Shown one piece after another: positions 1 through 5,688 of a stretch of DNA of 9,951 nt. A model generated the notes under the pieces. It saw only the letters and a program-made list of their open reading frames with translations, searched no databases and was not told the origin of the DNA. Numbering within the stretch: the stretch's first letter is position 1; each line of letters opens with the position of its first letter. The DNA comes from DASXMX01 sp036794395. GTDB lineage: Bacteria; Planctomycetota; Phycisphaerae; Tepidisphaerales; Tepidisphaeraceae. A program made the position numbers and the translations under genes. The stretch is taken from the NCBI GenBank assembly GCA_036794395.1, contig DAIRGS010000264.1, positions 1 through 9,951 of the forward strand. The letters run 5' to 3'.

Positions 1-1166
1 ACGGAGGCGCGCGAGGCGGCGCTGCCGGCCTGGGCGGTGGCTTTGCAGGCGGAGCGTTCGGCGCAGGCGCGGGAACAGGCCTTTCATCTGCCCTCTCGGC
101 GTCAGCGGCACAAATGGCCAACGCACTGGCGGGCCAGGTGCTGGTAGTGGCCGATCCGGATACCAATTCGCTACTGGTAACGACGGCCACGCGCTTTGAA
201 GCGCAGGTTCGACAGATCATTGCCGAGTTGGATCGCTCGGTTCCGCAGGTGCTGATCAAGGTGCTGGTGGCTGAAGTGACGCACGATAATAACGCCGATT
301 TCGGGACCGATTTTTCGATTCTGAATACCCGGCCCAATGGCAATGGGCAGTCGTTCGGACAGGCGTTTGGCGCACCGGCCGCGGGCCTGGTCGTGAATTT
401 CCTGGAGAATAACCTGAACGCCACGCTGCACGCGTTGGCGCAGCAGAATAAGCTCGACGTGCTTTCCCGACCGTACATTCTGGCCAGCGATAATCAGGAG
501 GCCTCGATCCTTGTCGGCCAGCAGGTGCCGATCGTGACAGCCAGCACGATCACGGCATTGGGTCAGACGGTCAGCAACTACCACTACGAAAGCGTCGGCA
601 TCATTTTGGATGTGACGCCGCACATTAATCCGGATGGATTGGTGACCCTCGACGTGGCGCCTGAGATTTCGCAGCTCACGGCTCAGACGGTGTCGATCGG
701 GCCCGGCGTTAACGCCCCGGTGATCGCGGATCGATCGGCCCAGAGCCGGGTTTCAATTCGAGATGGGAACACGATCGTTATCGGGGGACTCATGCAGGAT
801 CAGAAGACGTTTACCGTGAACAAAATCCCCATCATCGGGGACATCCCGATCATCGGGAAGATTTTCAGCCGGACGATTGTGGATAAGACCAAGACAGAGC
901 TGTTGATTTTCCTGACGCCGCACGTGGCGCAGCAGCCGGAGATGCTCAGCCCGATGAGCGATGAGGAGCGAAAGAGCACGCAGCTTACGCCCGATGCGGT
1001 CGGACCTGGGATGTTTGAAGAACACCTGAAGGGCATGCGTCGAGGCGGCGGTGGAGCACAGTCGCAACCGTCATCCCATCCGGTGCCATCGGTGTTGGAA
1101 TTCAAGGGCGACGGCGAACCTGCTACGCAGCCCGCTACGCAAACGTTGCATTTGCCGATTCGGTAG
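1..1166 (+). CDS. gspD: Type II secretion system secretin (GspD-like), 5'-truncated
   Basis: The open frame runs in from the window edge (first full codon at 3) and ends at TAG 1164-1166, giving about 387 residues of the C-terminal part. Secretins form the outer-membrane ring through which type II secretion substrates or type IV pili exit. The first 30 or so residues are Gly/Ala-rich, like the loop in the N3 domain of many GspD proteins. The rest of N3 follows (VVADPDTNSLLVTT, then an IIAELD helix). The secretin domain has VPIVTAS, a VGIILDVTPHINPDG strand pair, IVIGGLMQDQ and the hallmark KIPIIGDIPIIGKIFSR, followed by LLIFLTPHV. The tail after the barrel is Gly/Ser/Pro-rich and ends in a PATQPATQ linker. 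The ATG at 114 lies inside the domain and is not the start. A PilQ-type secretin cannot be excluded because the N-terminal domains are outside the window. Confidence 0.93.
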   Translation, partial: GGARGGAAGLGGGFAGGAFGAGAGTGLSSALSASAAQMANALAGQVLVVADPDTNSLLVTTATRFEAQVRQIIAELDRSVPQVLIKVLVAEVTHDNNADFGTDFSILNTRPNGNGQSFGQAFGAPAAGLVVNFLENNLNATLHALAQQNKLDVLSRPYILASDNQEASILVGQQVPIVTASTITALGQTVSNYHYESVGIILDVTPHINPDGLVTLDVAPEISQLTAQTVSIGPGVNAPVIADRSAQSRVSIRDGNTIVIGGLMQDQKTFTVNKIPIIGDIPIIGKIFSRTIVDKTKTELLIFLTPHVAQQPEMLSPMSDEERKSTQLTPDAVGPGMFEEHLKGMRRGGGGAQSQPSSHPVPSVLEFKGDGEPATQPATQTLHLPIR

Positions 1167-1188
1167 TCCGGATTTTTCAGTCTGGATT

Positions 1189-1396
1189 ATTCACCGCAGA
1201 CGCCGAGGACGCCGAGAATTCGAGAGAGAAGAACCCCCTCCCTACCCGCTCGCGGGCAGTCGCCAATTCCGCTCGCTTCCCCCGGCGTACCGGTGGAGGG
1301 AAAAGAGGATCGCCGAAAGCATCACGCATTCGTTTTCTCTGCGATCTCTCTTCGAGCCTGAGCCTCAGAGCCGAAGGCCGCGCCTCTGCGGTGAAT
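1189..1396. repeat. Inverted-repeat-bounded intergenic element, about 208 bp
   Basis: A perfect 12-bp inverted repeat, ATTCACCGCAGA at 1189-1200 and TCTGCGGTGAAT at 1385-1396, bounds this stretch. Just inside the left end is a tandem 9-mer, GACGCCGAG twice (1199-1216). The right end read on the minus strand also continues into CGCAGAG and GAGAGA-type purine-rich sequence, so both ends look like copies of one 'ACCGCAGA..GC.GAG' repeat facing each other. The interior is C-rich with an imperfect hairpin near 1279-1306. It fills the gap between the convergent 3' ends of the secretin and FHA genes. The + frame across it (from 1051) overlaps the secretin and has no recognisable protein features, so I do not call a gene. 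It could be a MITE-like element or simply two opposed intergenic repeats. Confidence 0.6.
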
Positions 1397-1423
1397 CATG
1401 AATTTCCGAGACTTGCTGAGGAG

Positions 1424-1795
1424 TTAGTCTCCGACGGTGTGTCGGGCGCGCTCACCGACTTCGCGGAAGTGCGCCAGAGCGCTTTCGCGATTGACGAAGT
1501 CCTGGCGGGTGAACATGAGTGTGACGCCGCCAATATCGAGCAGATCGCTTTCGGCCAGGGGCACTTCTTCGTAGATCCGATTGCCGTTGACGAAGGTGCC
1601 GTGCCGGCTTTGAAGATCGGTGGCGTAATAGAGTTCGGTCTCTTCCTTGTAGCGCACCTGAACATGCTTGCGCGACACGAACTCATTGACAATCTGAATC
1701 AGCAATCCTTCGTCGCGGCCGATGACGTTGGTCCTTTGACCGAGTGGGTAGTACTTTCCCGTCTTGCGACCCGTGGTCACGATCAGCGAGGCCAT
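1424..1795 (-). CDS. Small single-domain FHA (forkhead-associated) protein
   Basis: This 123-residue protein is almost entirely one FHA domain, a phosphothreonine-binding module that recruits Ser/Thr-kinase substrates. The visible core is NVIGRDE at about 23-29 (the conserved Gly-Arg), FVSRKHVQV at 39-47 (the Ser-Arg-x-His phosphopeptide-binding motif), DLQSRHGTFVNGNRI at 60-74 and LLDIGGVTLMF near 85-95. The usual Asn before GTFVNG is His65. There is no signal peptide, membrane segment or fused enzyme, so it is probably a cytoplasmic adaptor. The ATG at 1795 is preceded by a purine-rich GGGAAAG but no strong Shine-Dalgarno. The leader contains a small hairpin. It stands alone, convergent with the secretin gene, and its partner kinase is not in the window. 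The domain call is firm; the cellular role is unknown. Confidence 0.92.
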   Translation of the reverse strand: MASLIVTTGRKTGKYYPLGQRTNVIGRDEGLLIQIVNEFVSRKHVQVRYKEETELYYATDLQSRHGTFVNGNRIYEEVPLAESDLLDIGGVTLMFTRQDFVNRESALAHFREVGERARHTVGD

Positions 1796-1811
1796 GAATC
1801 TTTCCCTTTCA

Positions 1812-1837
1812 TCCCGCGCGGTGAATTCCCCGCGGGA
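1812..1837 (-). other. Hairpin in the leader of the FHA gene
   Basis: TCCCGCG (1812-1818) and CGCGGGA (1831-1837) form a perfect 7-bp stem around a 12-nt loop, 17 bases upstream of the FHA start codon. The G/C-only stem could affect translation initiation or be a protein-binding palindrome. No run of T follows it on the coding strand, so it is not an obvious terminator. Confidence 0.4.
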
Positions 1838-1863
1838 CCTACAGAACTGCCAACAATGAAAGA

Positions 1864-1890
1864 ATTATGAAAGCACCGAAATTGTGGCAA
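1864..1890 (-). promoter_or_regulatory. Possible promoter of the FHA gene
   Basis: On the minus strand TTGCCA (1890-1885) is followed after 15 bases by CATAAT (1869-1864), matching sigma-70-like -35 and -10 boxes at most positions. The spacer is shorter than the ideal 17. It would give a leader of roughly 65 bases containing the hairpin. This is a weak, pattern-only call. Confidence 0.25.
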
Positions 1891-1959
1891 CCAAAAGCCA
1901 TCGTGTCCAGAAAAACCCGAATATTGCCGGGCAGGAGCCATTTATACCCAATCTGACGC

Positions 1960-2499
1960 TCAGGCATGCGCTTCTACACGCTTTACATAGAACGATGATT
2001 CGGTTGCGCGTTGGCCGATGAAGTGGAGGCTAAAGGGGTATTTGAGCTTGGAGTTACGGTAGAAATCGAAGATCCGCTCGCCGTGCTTGAATTGGCGTTC
2101 GAGGTTTTCGTTGACCTGGTCGGTGAGTTCGGGGGGGATGATTCGCTGGCGATCGTAGTCCCAGTGGGGGTCGATCCGGACCAGAAGGTGGGCTTCTTCC
2201 CATTCGATGGGGTAGCCGTGGATATAGCCTTCGCCGGTGTTGGGGGTGTAGAACCAGAAGCAGAGGAATCGGTCTTTCCAAACGGTGCTGGTGGCGTTGT
2301 CGGCGCCGGTGATCAGGCGGGCGTGGCTGGTCCGGATCGCCTGGCCGGAGAGGGGTTTGGCAATCCAGATTTTGCGATCGCGGCAATCATACAAGCCGAC
2401 ATGGGGGTATTTGCCGCTGAATTTTTCGGTGCAGAGGCTCGTGCTGACCTTGGGGCCGGTGGGTGGCGTGGAAGTGTCGCGCTTGTTGAATCGGAACAT
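1960..2499 (-). CDS. Hypothetical protein, family not recognised
   Basis: A 179-residue protein if started at ATG 2499 (MFRFNKRDTS). The frame stays open to an ATG at 2580, but the added 27 residues are Ser/Arg/Pro-rich and reach into the repeat at 2579-2622, so I prefer the shorter start. Neither start has a clear Shine-Dalgarno. The composition looks like a real globular protein, rich in Trp, Tyr, His and Phe: HVGLYDCRDRKIWIAKP at about 33-49, FLCFWFYTPN at 78-87, HGYPIEWEEAHLL at 94-106 and a DPHWDYDRQ segment at 110-118. The opposite-strand frame has the Gly/Ala/Val-rich composition of a shadow. There is no signal peptide or membrane helix. It lies downstream of sppA on the same strand but about 180 bases away with a repeat between, so an operon is doubtful. 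I cannot assign a function. Confidence 0.7.
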   Translation of the reverse strand: MFRFNKRDTSTPPTGPKVSTSLCTEKFSGKYPHVGLYDCRDRKIWIAKPLSGQAIRTSHARLITGADNATSTVWKDRFLCFWFYTPNTGEGYIHGYPIEWEEAHLLVRIDPHWDYDRQRIIPPELTDQVNENLERQFKHGERIFDFYRNSKLKYPFSLHFIGQRATESSFYVKRVEAHA

Positions 2500-2578
2500 C
2501 GGGGGGAATGTTGATCGACTCGGGTTAGTGGGGTGAGTGAAACGTGATGAAATGCTTCGCCGGTGCGAGGCGCCTGGC

Positions 2579-2622
2579 ACTCGCCCTCACCCCAGCCCTC
2601 TCCCGGTGGGAGAGGGGGCAAG
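2579..2622. repeat. G/C-rich hairpin repeat of the 'LTPALSR.ER' type
   Basis: CCCTCTCCC (2596-2604) and GGGAGAGGG (2608-2616) form a perfect 9-bp stem with a 3-base loop, preceded by CTCGCCCTCACCCCAG. Translated on the + strand this gives LALTPALSRWERG, and on the minus strand PPLPPGEGWGEG. From memory these are the peptides produced when a widespread intergenic hairpin repeat is mistaken for coding sequence in many bacterial genomes. It sits between the 3' end of sppA and the 5' end of the hypothetical gene. It could stabilise or end the sppA transcript, but it lacks a T-tract on the minus strand. Confidence 0.75.
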
Positions 2623-2682
2623 TGGCAGACAGCACGTTCAAATTTCTTACGGTTCAATCACCTCGTAGCGCGGTTGGGGAGT

Positions 2683-4578
2683 TCACTTTATCACAACATC
2701 AAACGGCGCAACAAGGATCACCGGGCGGTCCTGTAGCAGTTGCATCATTTTCAATTGACGGCCCATGGCTCGGCGGAGAAGGGGAGAGATGTTTGCCAGG
2801 AGCGGGTCACTCAGTTCGAATTTGGGTTTGAAGGGCATGGCGGCGTCGGGGCCGTTGCCGGTGAGGTAGTCGGCGAGTGTTTTGGGTTCGGGGAGGATGC
2901 GAACATCGAAGTTGCCGGCTTCGAGGCCGCCCTTCTCAGCGGCGTAGGCGATGGCGTCCTGGACGCCGCCAATTTCGTCGACCATGCCGAGGGCTTTGGC
3001 TTGCTTCGCCAGAAAGATGCGCCCGCGGGCGACTTTATCGATATCGGCGATTTTGTTGCCGCGCATTTTCATGACGCGTGCGGTGAATTGTTCATAGGTT
3101 TGCTTCATCCAGCCGGTGACCATGGCACGTTGATGTTCGCTCCAGGGCTGGTTCATGCTGAAGAGGCCGGCGTTTCTGCCGCGAGAGAATGTTTCGGAGT
3201 GGACGCCGAGCTTCTCGAGCAAGTCTTTCAGAACGAATTTGCCGCCAACCACGCCGATGGAGCCGACGATGGCGCTGGGATCAGCGTAGATTTTGTCGCC
3301 GGCGCTGGCCAGGTAATAGCCACCGCTCGCGGCCATATTGCCAATGCTGACAATGACGGGCTTTTTCTCGGCGCAGTGGCGGGCGGCCTGCCACATGACT
3401 TCGCTGGCCAGGGCGCTTCCTCCCGGCGAATCGATGCGGACAACGACCGCTTTCACATTTTCGTCGCGGGCGGCGGAGCGGAAGGCTTTGCGCATGGTCT
3501 CCGAGCCGACGCCCGATTCTTCGAACATTCCCCCCCCGCCATCGCCATCGGTGATAACGCCGGAGGCGTAGATGATCGCAACGGCCGGTTTATCCGACGC
3601 GGGCTGTGAGCGGCGGGTCAATAGCGACAGGAATCCGAACGGACTGCTGAGATCAACATTCTCTCGCGCGGGCTTGCCGAAGTCGGTGAGGAGATCGATG
3701 TCGTTTCCGAGATCCTTGGTAAGCATGGGCCGGAGGCCATCTTCGTCGGTGAGTTCGTCGATCAGGCCCGCCTCTTTGGCGGCTTTGCCAACGACGATGG
3801 TCTGATCGATCAGCGCCTTGACCTTGTCTTTCGACAGATTGCGCTGGCGGGCGATGCCATCGACGATCTGGTTGTAGAGCGCTTCGGTGAGTTTGTTCAT
3901 CTCACCTTTGAGTTCTTCGCTGGCTTCGGTGCGGGTGTATTCTTCGTCGGCGCCTTTGTATTCGCCGATCTGCACGTAGTCGGCCTTAACGCCGAGCTTG
4001 TCGAACAGACCCTTGAGAAATGTGACTTCGAGACCGACGCCGGGGATTTCGACTTCGCCGCCCTCGAGCATGCAGATGTGATTGGCTCCGGACGCGACCG
4101 TGTAGGACGGCGTGTCGTAGCCATCGGCGTACACGTAAACCTGCTTGCCCTCTTTCACGATGGCGGCCAGCGCGTCACGAACTTCCTGGGCTTGTGCGAA
4201 GTTGATCTGGCCGCCCGTGCCAAGGGTAATCAGGACGGCTTTGATCCCCTGATCTTTCTGGGCCATGTGAAGCCGATCGAGCAGCGTCCGGAGGGTGAGG
4301 CTGCTGTCGTCGCCGAACAGGGAAAAATCGGCGGGCTTCTCGGCCACCGGTCGGGAAAGGTTGAAGTAAGCGACCTTGGTGAGCATCGCCTTCTTCTTTT
4401 CCAATTCCTTCATCTTCCTGACCAACTCGGCCGGGGATGGAAACTCGCTTTCAGATGGCTGGGTAGTGGCCTTGACGGCCGGTTTCGATTGCTCTTTTGT
4501 ATCAGGCAATTCAGGCCCATTGGCAGCCGAGACCCCAGTTGTCAACGCCAGCAAAAGCACGGCAAGAAGCTTTTTCAT
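2683..4578 (-). CDS. sppA: Signal peptide peptidase SppA, 67-kDa two-domain type
   Basis: A 631-residue S49-family serine protease that degrades signal-peptide remnants in the envelope. The N-terminus MKKLLAVLLLALTTGVSA is a classic signal sequence with a likely cleavage at VSA-A (18/19), followed by a polar Pro/Thr/Ser linker to about residue 50. The first S49 domain (about 65-290) carries the general-base Lys208 in IGEYKGADEEYTR, equivalent to E. coli Lys209. The second (about 330-550) carries Ser418 in NMAASGGYYLASAGDKI, equivalent to E. coli Ser409, with SPGGSA at 384-389 and the GSIGVVGG strand at 439-446. The length matches the long Gram-negative form rather than the short single-domain SppA of Bacillus. 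The ATG at 4578 is supported by AGGAG (4592-4588) nine bases upstream. Downstream of residue 590 is a short positively charged tail. Both catalytic residues are present, so it is predicted active. Confidence 0.95.
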   Translation of the reverse strand: MKKLLAVLLLALTTGVSAANGPELPDTKEQSKPAVKATTQPSESEFPSPAELVRKMKELEKKKAMLTKVAYFNLSRPVAEKPADFSLFGDDSSLTLRTLLDRLHMAQKDQGIKAVLITLGTGGQINFAQAQEVRDALAAIVKEGKQVYVYADGYDTPSYTVASGANHICMLEGGEVEIPGVGLEVTFLKGLFDKLGVKADYVQIGEYKGADEEYTRTEASEELKGEMNKLTEALYNQIVDGIARQRNLSKDKVKALIDQTIVVGKAAKEAGLIDELTDEDGLRPMLTKDLGNDIDLLTDFGKPARENVDLSSPFGFLSLLTRRSQPASDKPAVAIIYASGVITDGDGGGGMFEESGVGSETMRKAFRSAARDENVKAVVVRIDSPGGSALASEVMWQAARHCAEKKPVIVSIGNMAASGGYYLASAGDKIYADPSAIVGSIGVVGGKFVLKDLLEKLGVHSETFSRGRNAGLFSMNQPWSEHQRAMVTGWMKQTYEQFTARVMKMRGNKIADIDKVARGRIFLAKQAKALGMVDEIGGVQDAIAYAAEKGGLEAGNFDVRILPEPKTLADYLTGNGPDAAMPFKPKFELSDPLLANISPLLRRAMGRQLKMMQLLQDRPVILVAPFDVVIK

Positions 4579-4683
4579 GCTACAACACTCCTAGAAGCCA
4601 TATTCGACTATTAACCCGACTATCGGCGGCACTGAGGCGATTTGTTCGGGGGGAATTCTCGCCTGAAATCGTACGGATCGCCA

Positions 4684-5531
4684 CTACCAGGCGGCGGCAT
4701 TTTCCCGGACGAACTGTTCGAGGGTGGTGGACTTTTTCTTCCCAACTGCGGTTACGACATGGGTCAGGCGCTCATATTGGCCGGCTCGCATCTGATCCAT
4801 CAACTCGTTAATGCCATCGGCATTCCATTCTGGGATGCCCATACCGACCATGGCCTGCTTCGCGGCGGCGGGCGGAATGTCTTGATAGGTTACGGGTCGG
4901 CCGGTCACTTTCGCGAAGATGGCGGCAATGTCATCGTAGCTCAGCAACTCCGGTCCAGTGATGTCGTATGCCTTACCTTCGTGGCCAACTCCTGTGAGCG
5001 CGCTCACAGCAACGGCCGCGATGTCACGGGTATCGACGAACGCGGCTTTGGATTTTCCGGCTGGTTGATAGAGGGTCCCGCCTTTCACCATTCCGGCGAG
5101 GCCCAGCATGTTTTGCATGAAAAATGTCGGGCGGAGGAAGGTCCAGGCCATTCCGGAGTCGCGAATTTTTTGTTCGACTTCGCCGTGGGCGCGTGGAAAG
5201 CGGGAGGGAGATTTCGGGTCGGCGGTCATCGCGGAAAATTTCACGATATGGCGAACACCGGCGGCTTTGGCCGCACTGACCAGATTCGTTTCCAACTCGA
5301 CCTGGTTGGGGACTGGAGGGGCGAGCAACAGGACGCGCTCGATACCTTTCAATGCCGCTGCGAGAGATCCGGTATCCGCAAGATCGCCGGCTACAATTTC
5401 CGCACCGGCGGTTTTCAGCGATGTTGCTTTGGCCGGATTTCTGGCAAGCGCTCGAAACTTTGTTCCGGAGGCCGCGAGTGTTGTACGATTTCACTGCCGC
5501 TGTTCCCTGTGCCGCCGGTTACCAGAATCAT
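4684..5531 (-). pseudogene. NmrA-type NAD(P)-binding oxidoreductase (atypical SDR), frameshifted near the 5' end
   Basis: The gene starts at ATG 5531 with a strong AAGGAG (5543-5538) six bases upstream and encodes MILVTGGTGNSGSEIVQ, the Rossmann dinucleotide-binding motif (GGTGNSG). After codon 17 the frame goes astray and meets a stop at 5415. The remainder continues in another frame from CTC 5478-5476: LAASGTKFRALARNPAKA, then ALKGIERVLLLAPP, HIVKFSAM, the NmrA-family TFLRPTFFMQN and DTRDIAAVAV, ending at 4684. Restoring one base between 5479 and 5478 rejoins the halves into about 282 residues, the usual length for NmrA/QOR2-like NAD(P)H quinone or flavin-linked oxidoreductases. Without it, only the C-terminal frame (TTG 5352 to 4684, 222 residues) is open and lacks the nucleotide-binding motif. 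The downstream part has no further damage, so this is either a very recent mutation or a sequencing error. The substrate is unknown. Confidence 0.85.
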
Positions 5532-5568
5532 GTTTCGCTCCTTCATGTACTTGTTGGGCTCGCCGCGG

Positions 5569-5599
5569 ATTCTAGGCCGTGGGATCAGCGTCAATTCAA
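5569..5599 (-). promoter_or_regulatory. Possible promoter and operator palindrome of the NmrA-type gene
   Basis: On the minus strand TTGAAT (5599-5594) and TAGAAT (5574-5569) resemble -35 and -10 boxes 19 bases apart; TTGACG overlapping the first box is an alternative with a 14-base spacer. The transcript would start about 30 bases before ATG 5531. A perfect palindrome, ATTCAA-T-TTGAAT (5594-5606), covers the -35 box and could be a repressor operator. Both box spacings are off-optimum, so confidence is low. Confidence 0.3.
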
Positions 5600-5606
5600 T
5601 TTGAAT

Positions 5607-5677
5607 ATGGCGTGGTCGCTTCAGCGACCATGTTCGTCGGTTGCCGAAAGACATGGTCGCTAAAGCGACCACGCCAT
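5607..5677. repeat. Inverted pair of REP-like palindromes
   Basis: Two 26-base arms, 5607-5632 and 5652-5677, are inverted copies of each other with 25 of 26 positions identical, separated by 19 bases. Each arm is itself a hairpin, GGTCGC-TTCA-GCGACC on the left and GGTCGC-TAAA-GCGACC on the right, so the unit can fold as one long cruciform or as two small stems. It ends 11 bases beyond the priA stop codon, in the gap before the oxidoreductase gene. The layout resembles bacterial BIME-type REP pairs. No RAYT-type transposase gene is in the window. A related single copy is at 9909-9933. Confidence 0.85.
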
Positions 5678-5688
5678 TTATGCAACTT

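Noticed and set aside
1051..1401. 116-residue + strand frame running from the secretin 3' end through the repeat element
   Set aside because: Overlaps the secretin in another frame and then only translates the inverted-repeat element; Arg/Pro-rich with no domain.
1391..1870. 159-residue + strand frame opposite the FHA gene
   Set aside because: The minus strand has an unmistakable FHA domain in the same place.
2011..2514. 167-residue + strand open frame opposite the hypothetical gene
   Set aside because: Low-complexity Gly/Ala/Val/Glu composition typical of a shadow, compared with the balanced aromatic-rich minus-strand protein.
2740..3609. 289-residue + strand open frame opposite sppA
   Set aside because: It mirrors the second S49 domain and has antisense-type Gly/Ala/Val/Asp composition; sppA with both catalytic residues explains the region.
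4605..4623. Direct repeat CGACTAT twice, 12 bases apart, upstream of sppA
   Set aside because: Only seven bases each and no matching promoter boxes; could be chance, so not listed as an operator.
4642..5604. 320-residue open frame on the + strand opposite the NmrA-type gene
   Set aside because: Gly/Arg/His-rich shadow composition with no domain; the opposite strand has clear NmrA-family motifs across two frames.
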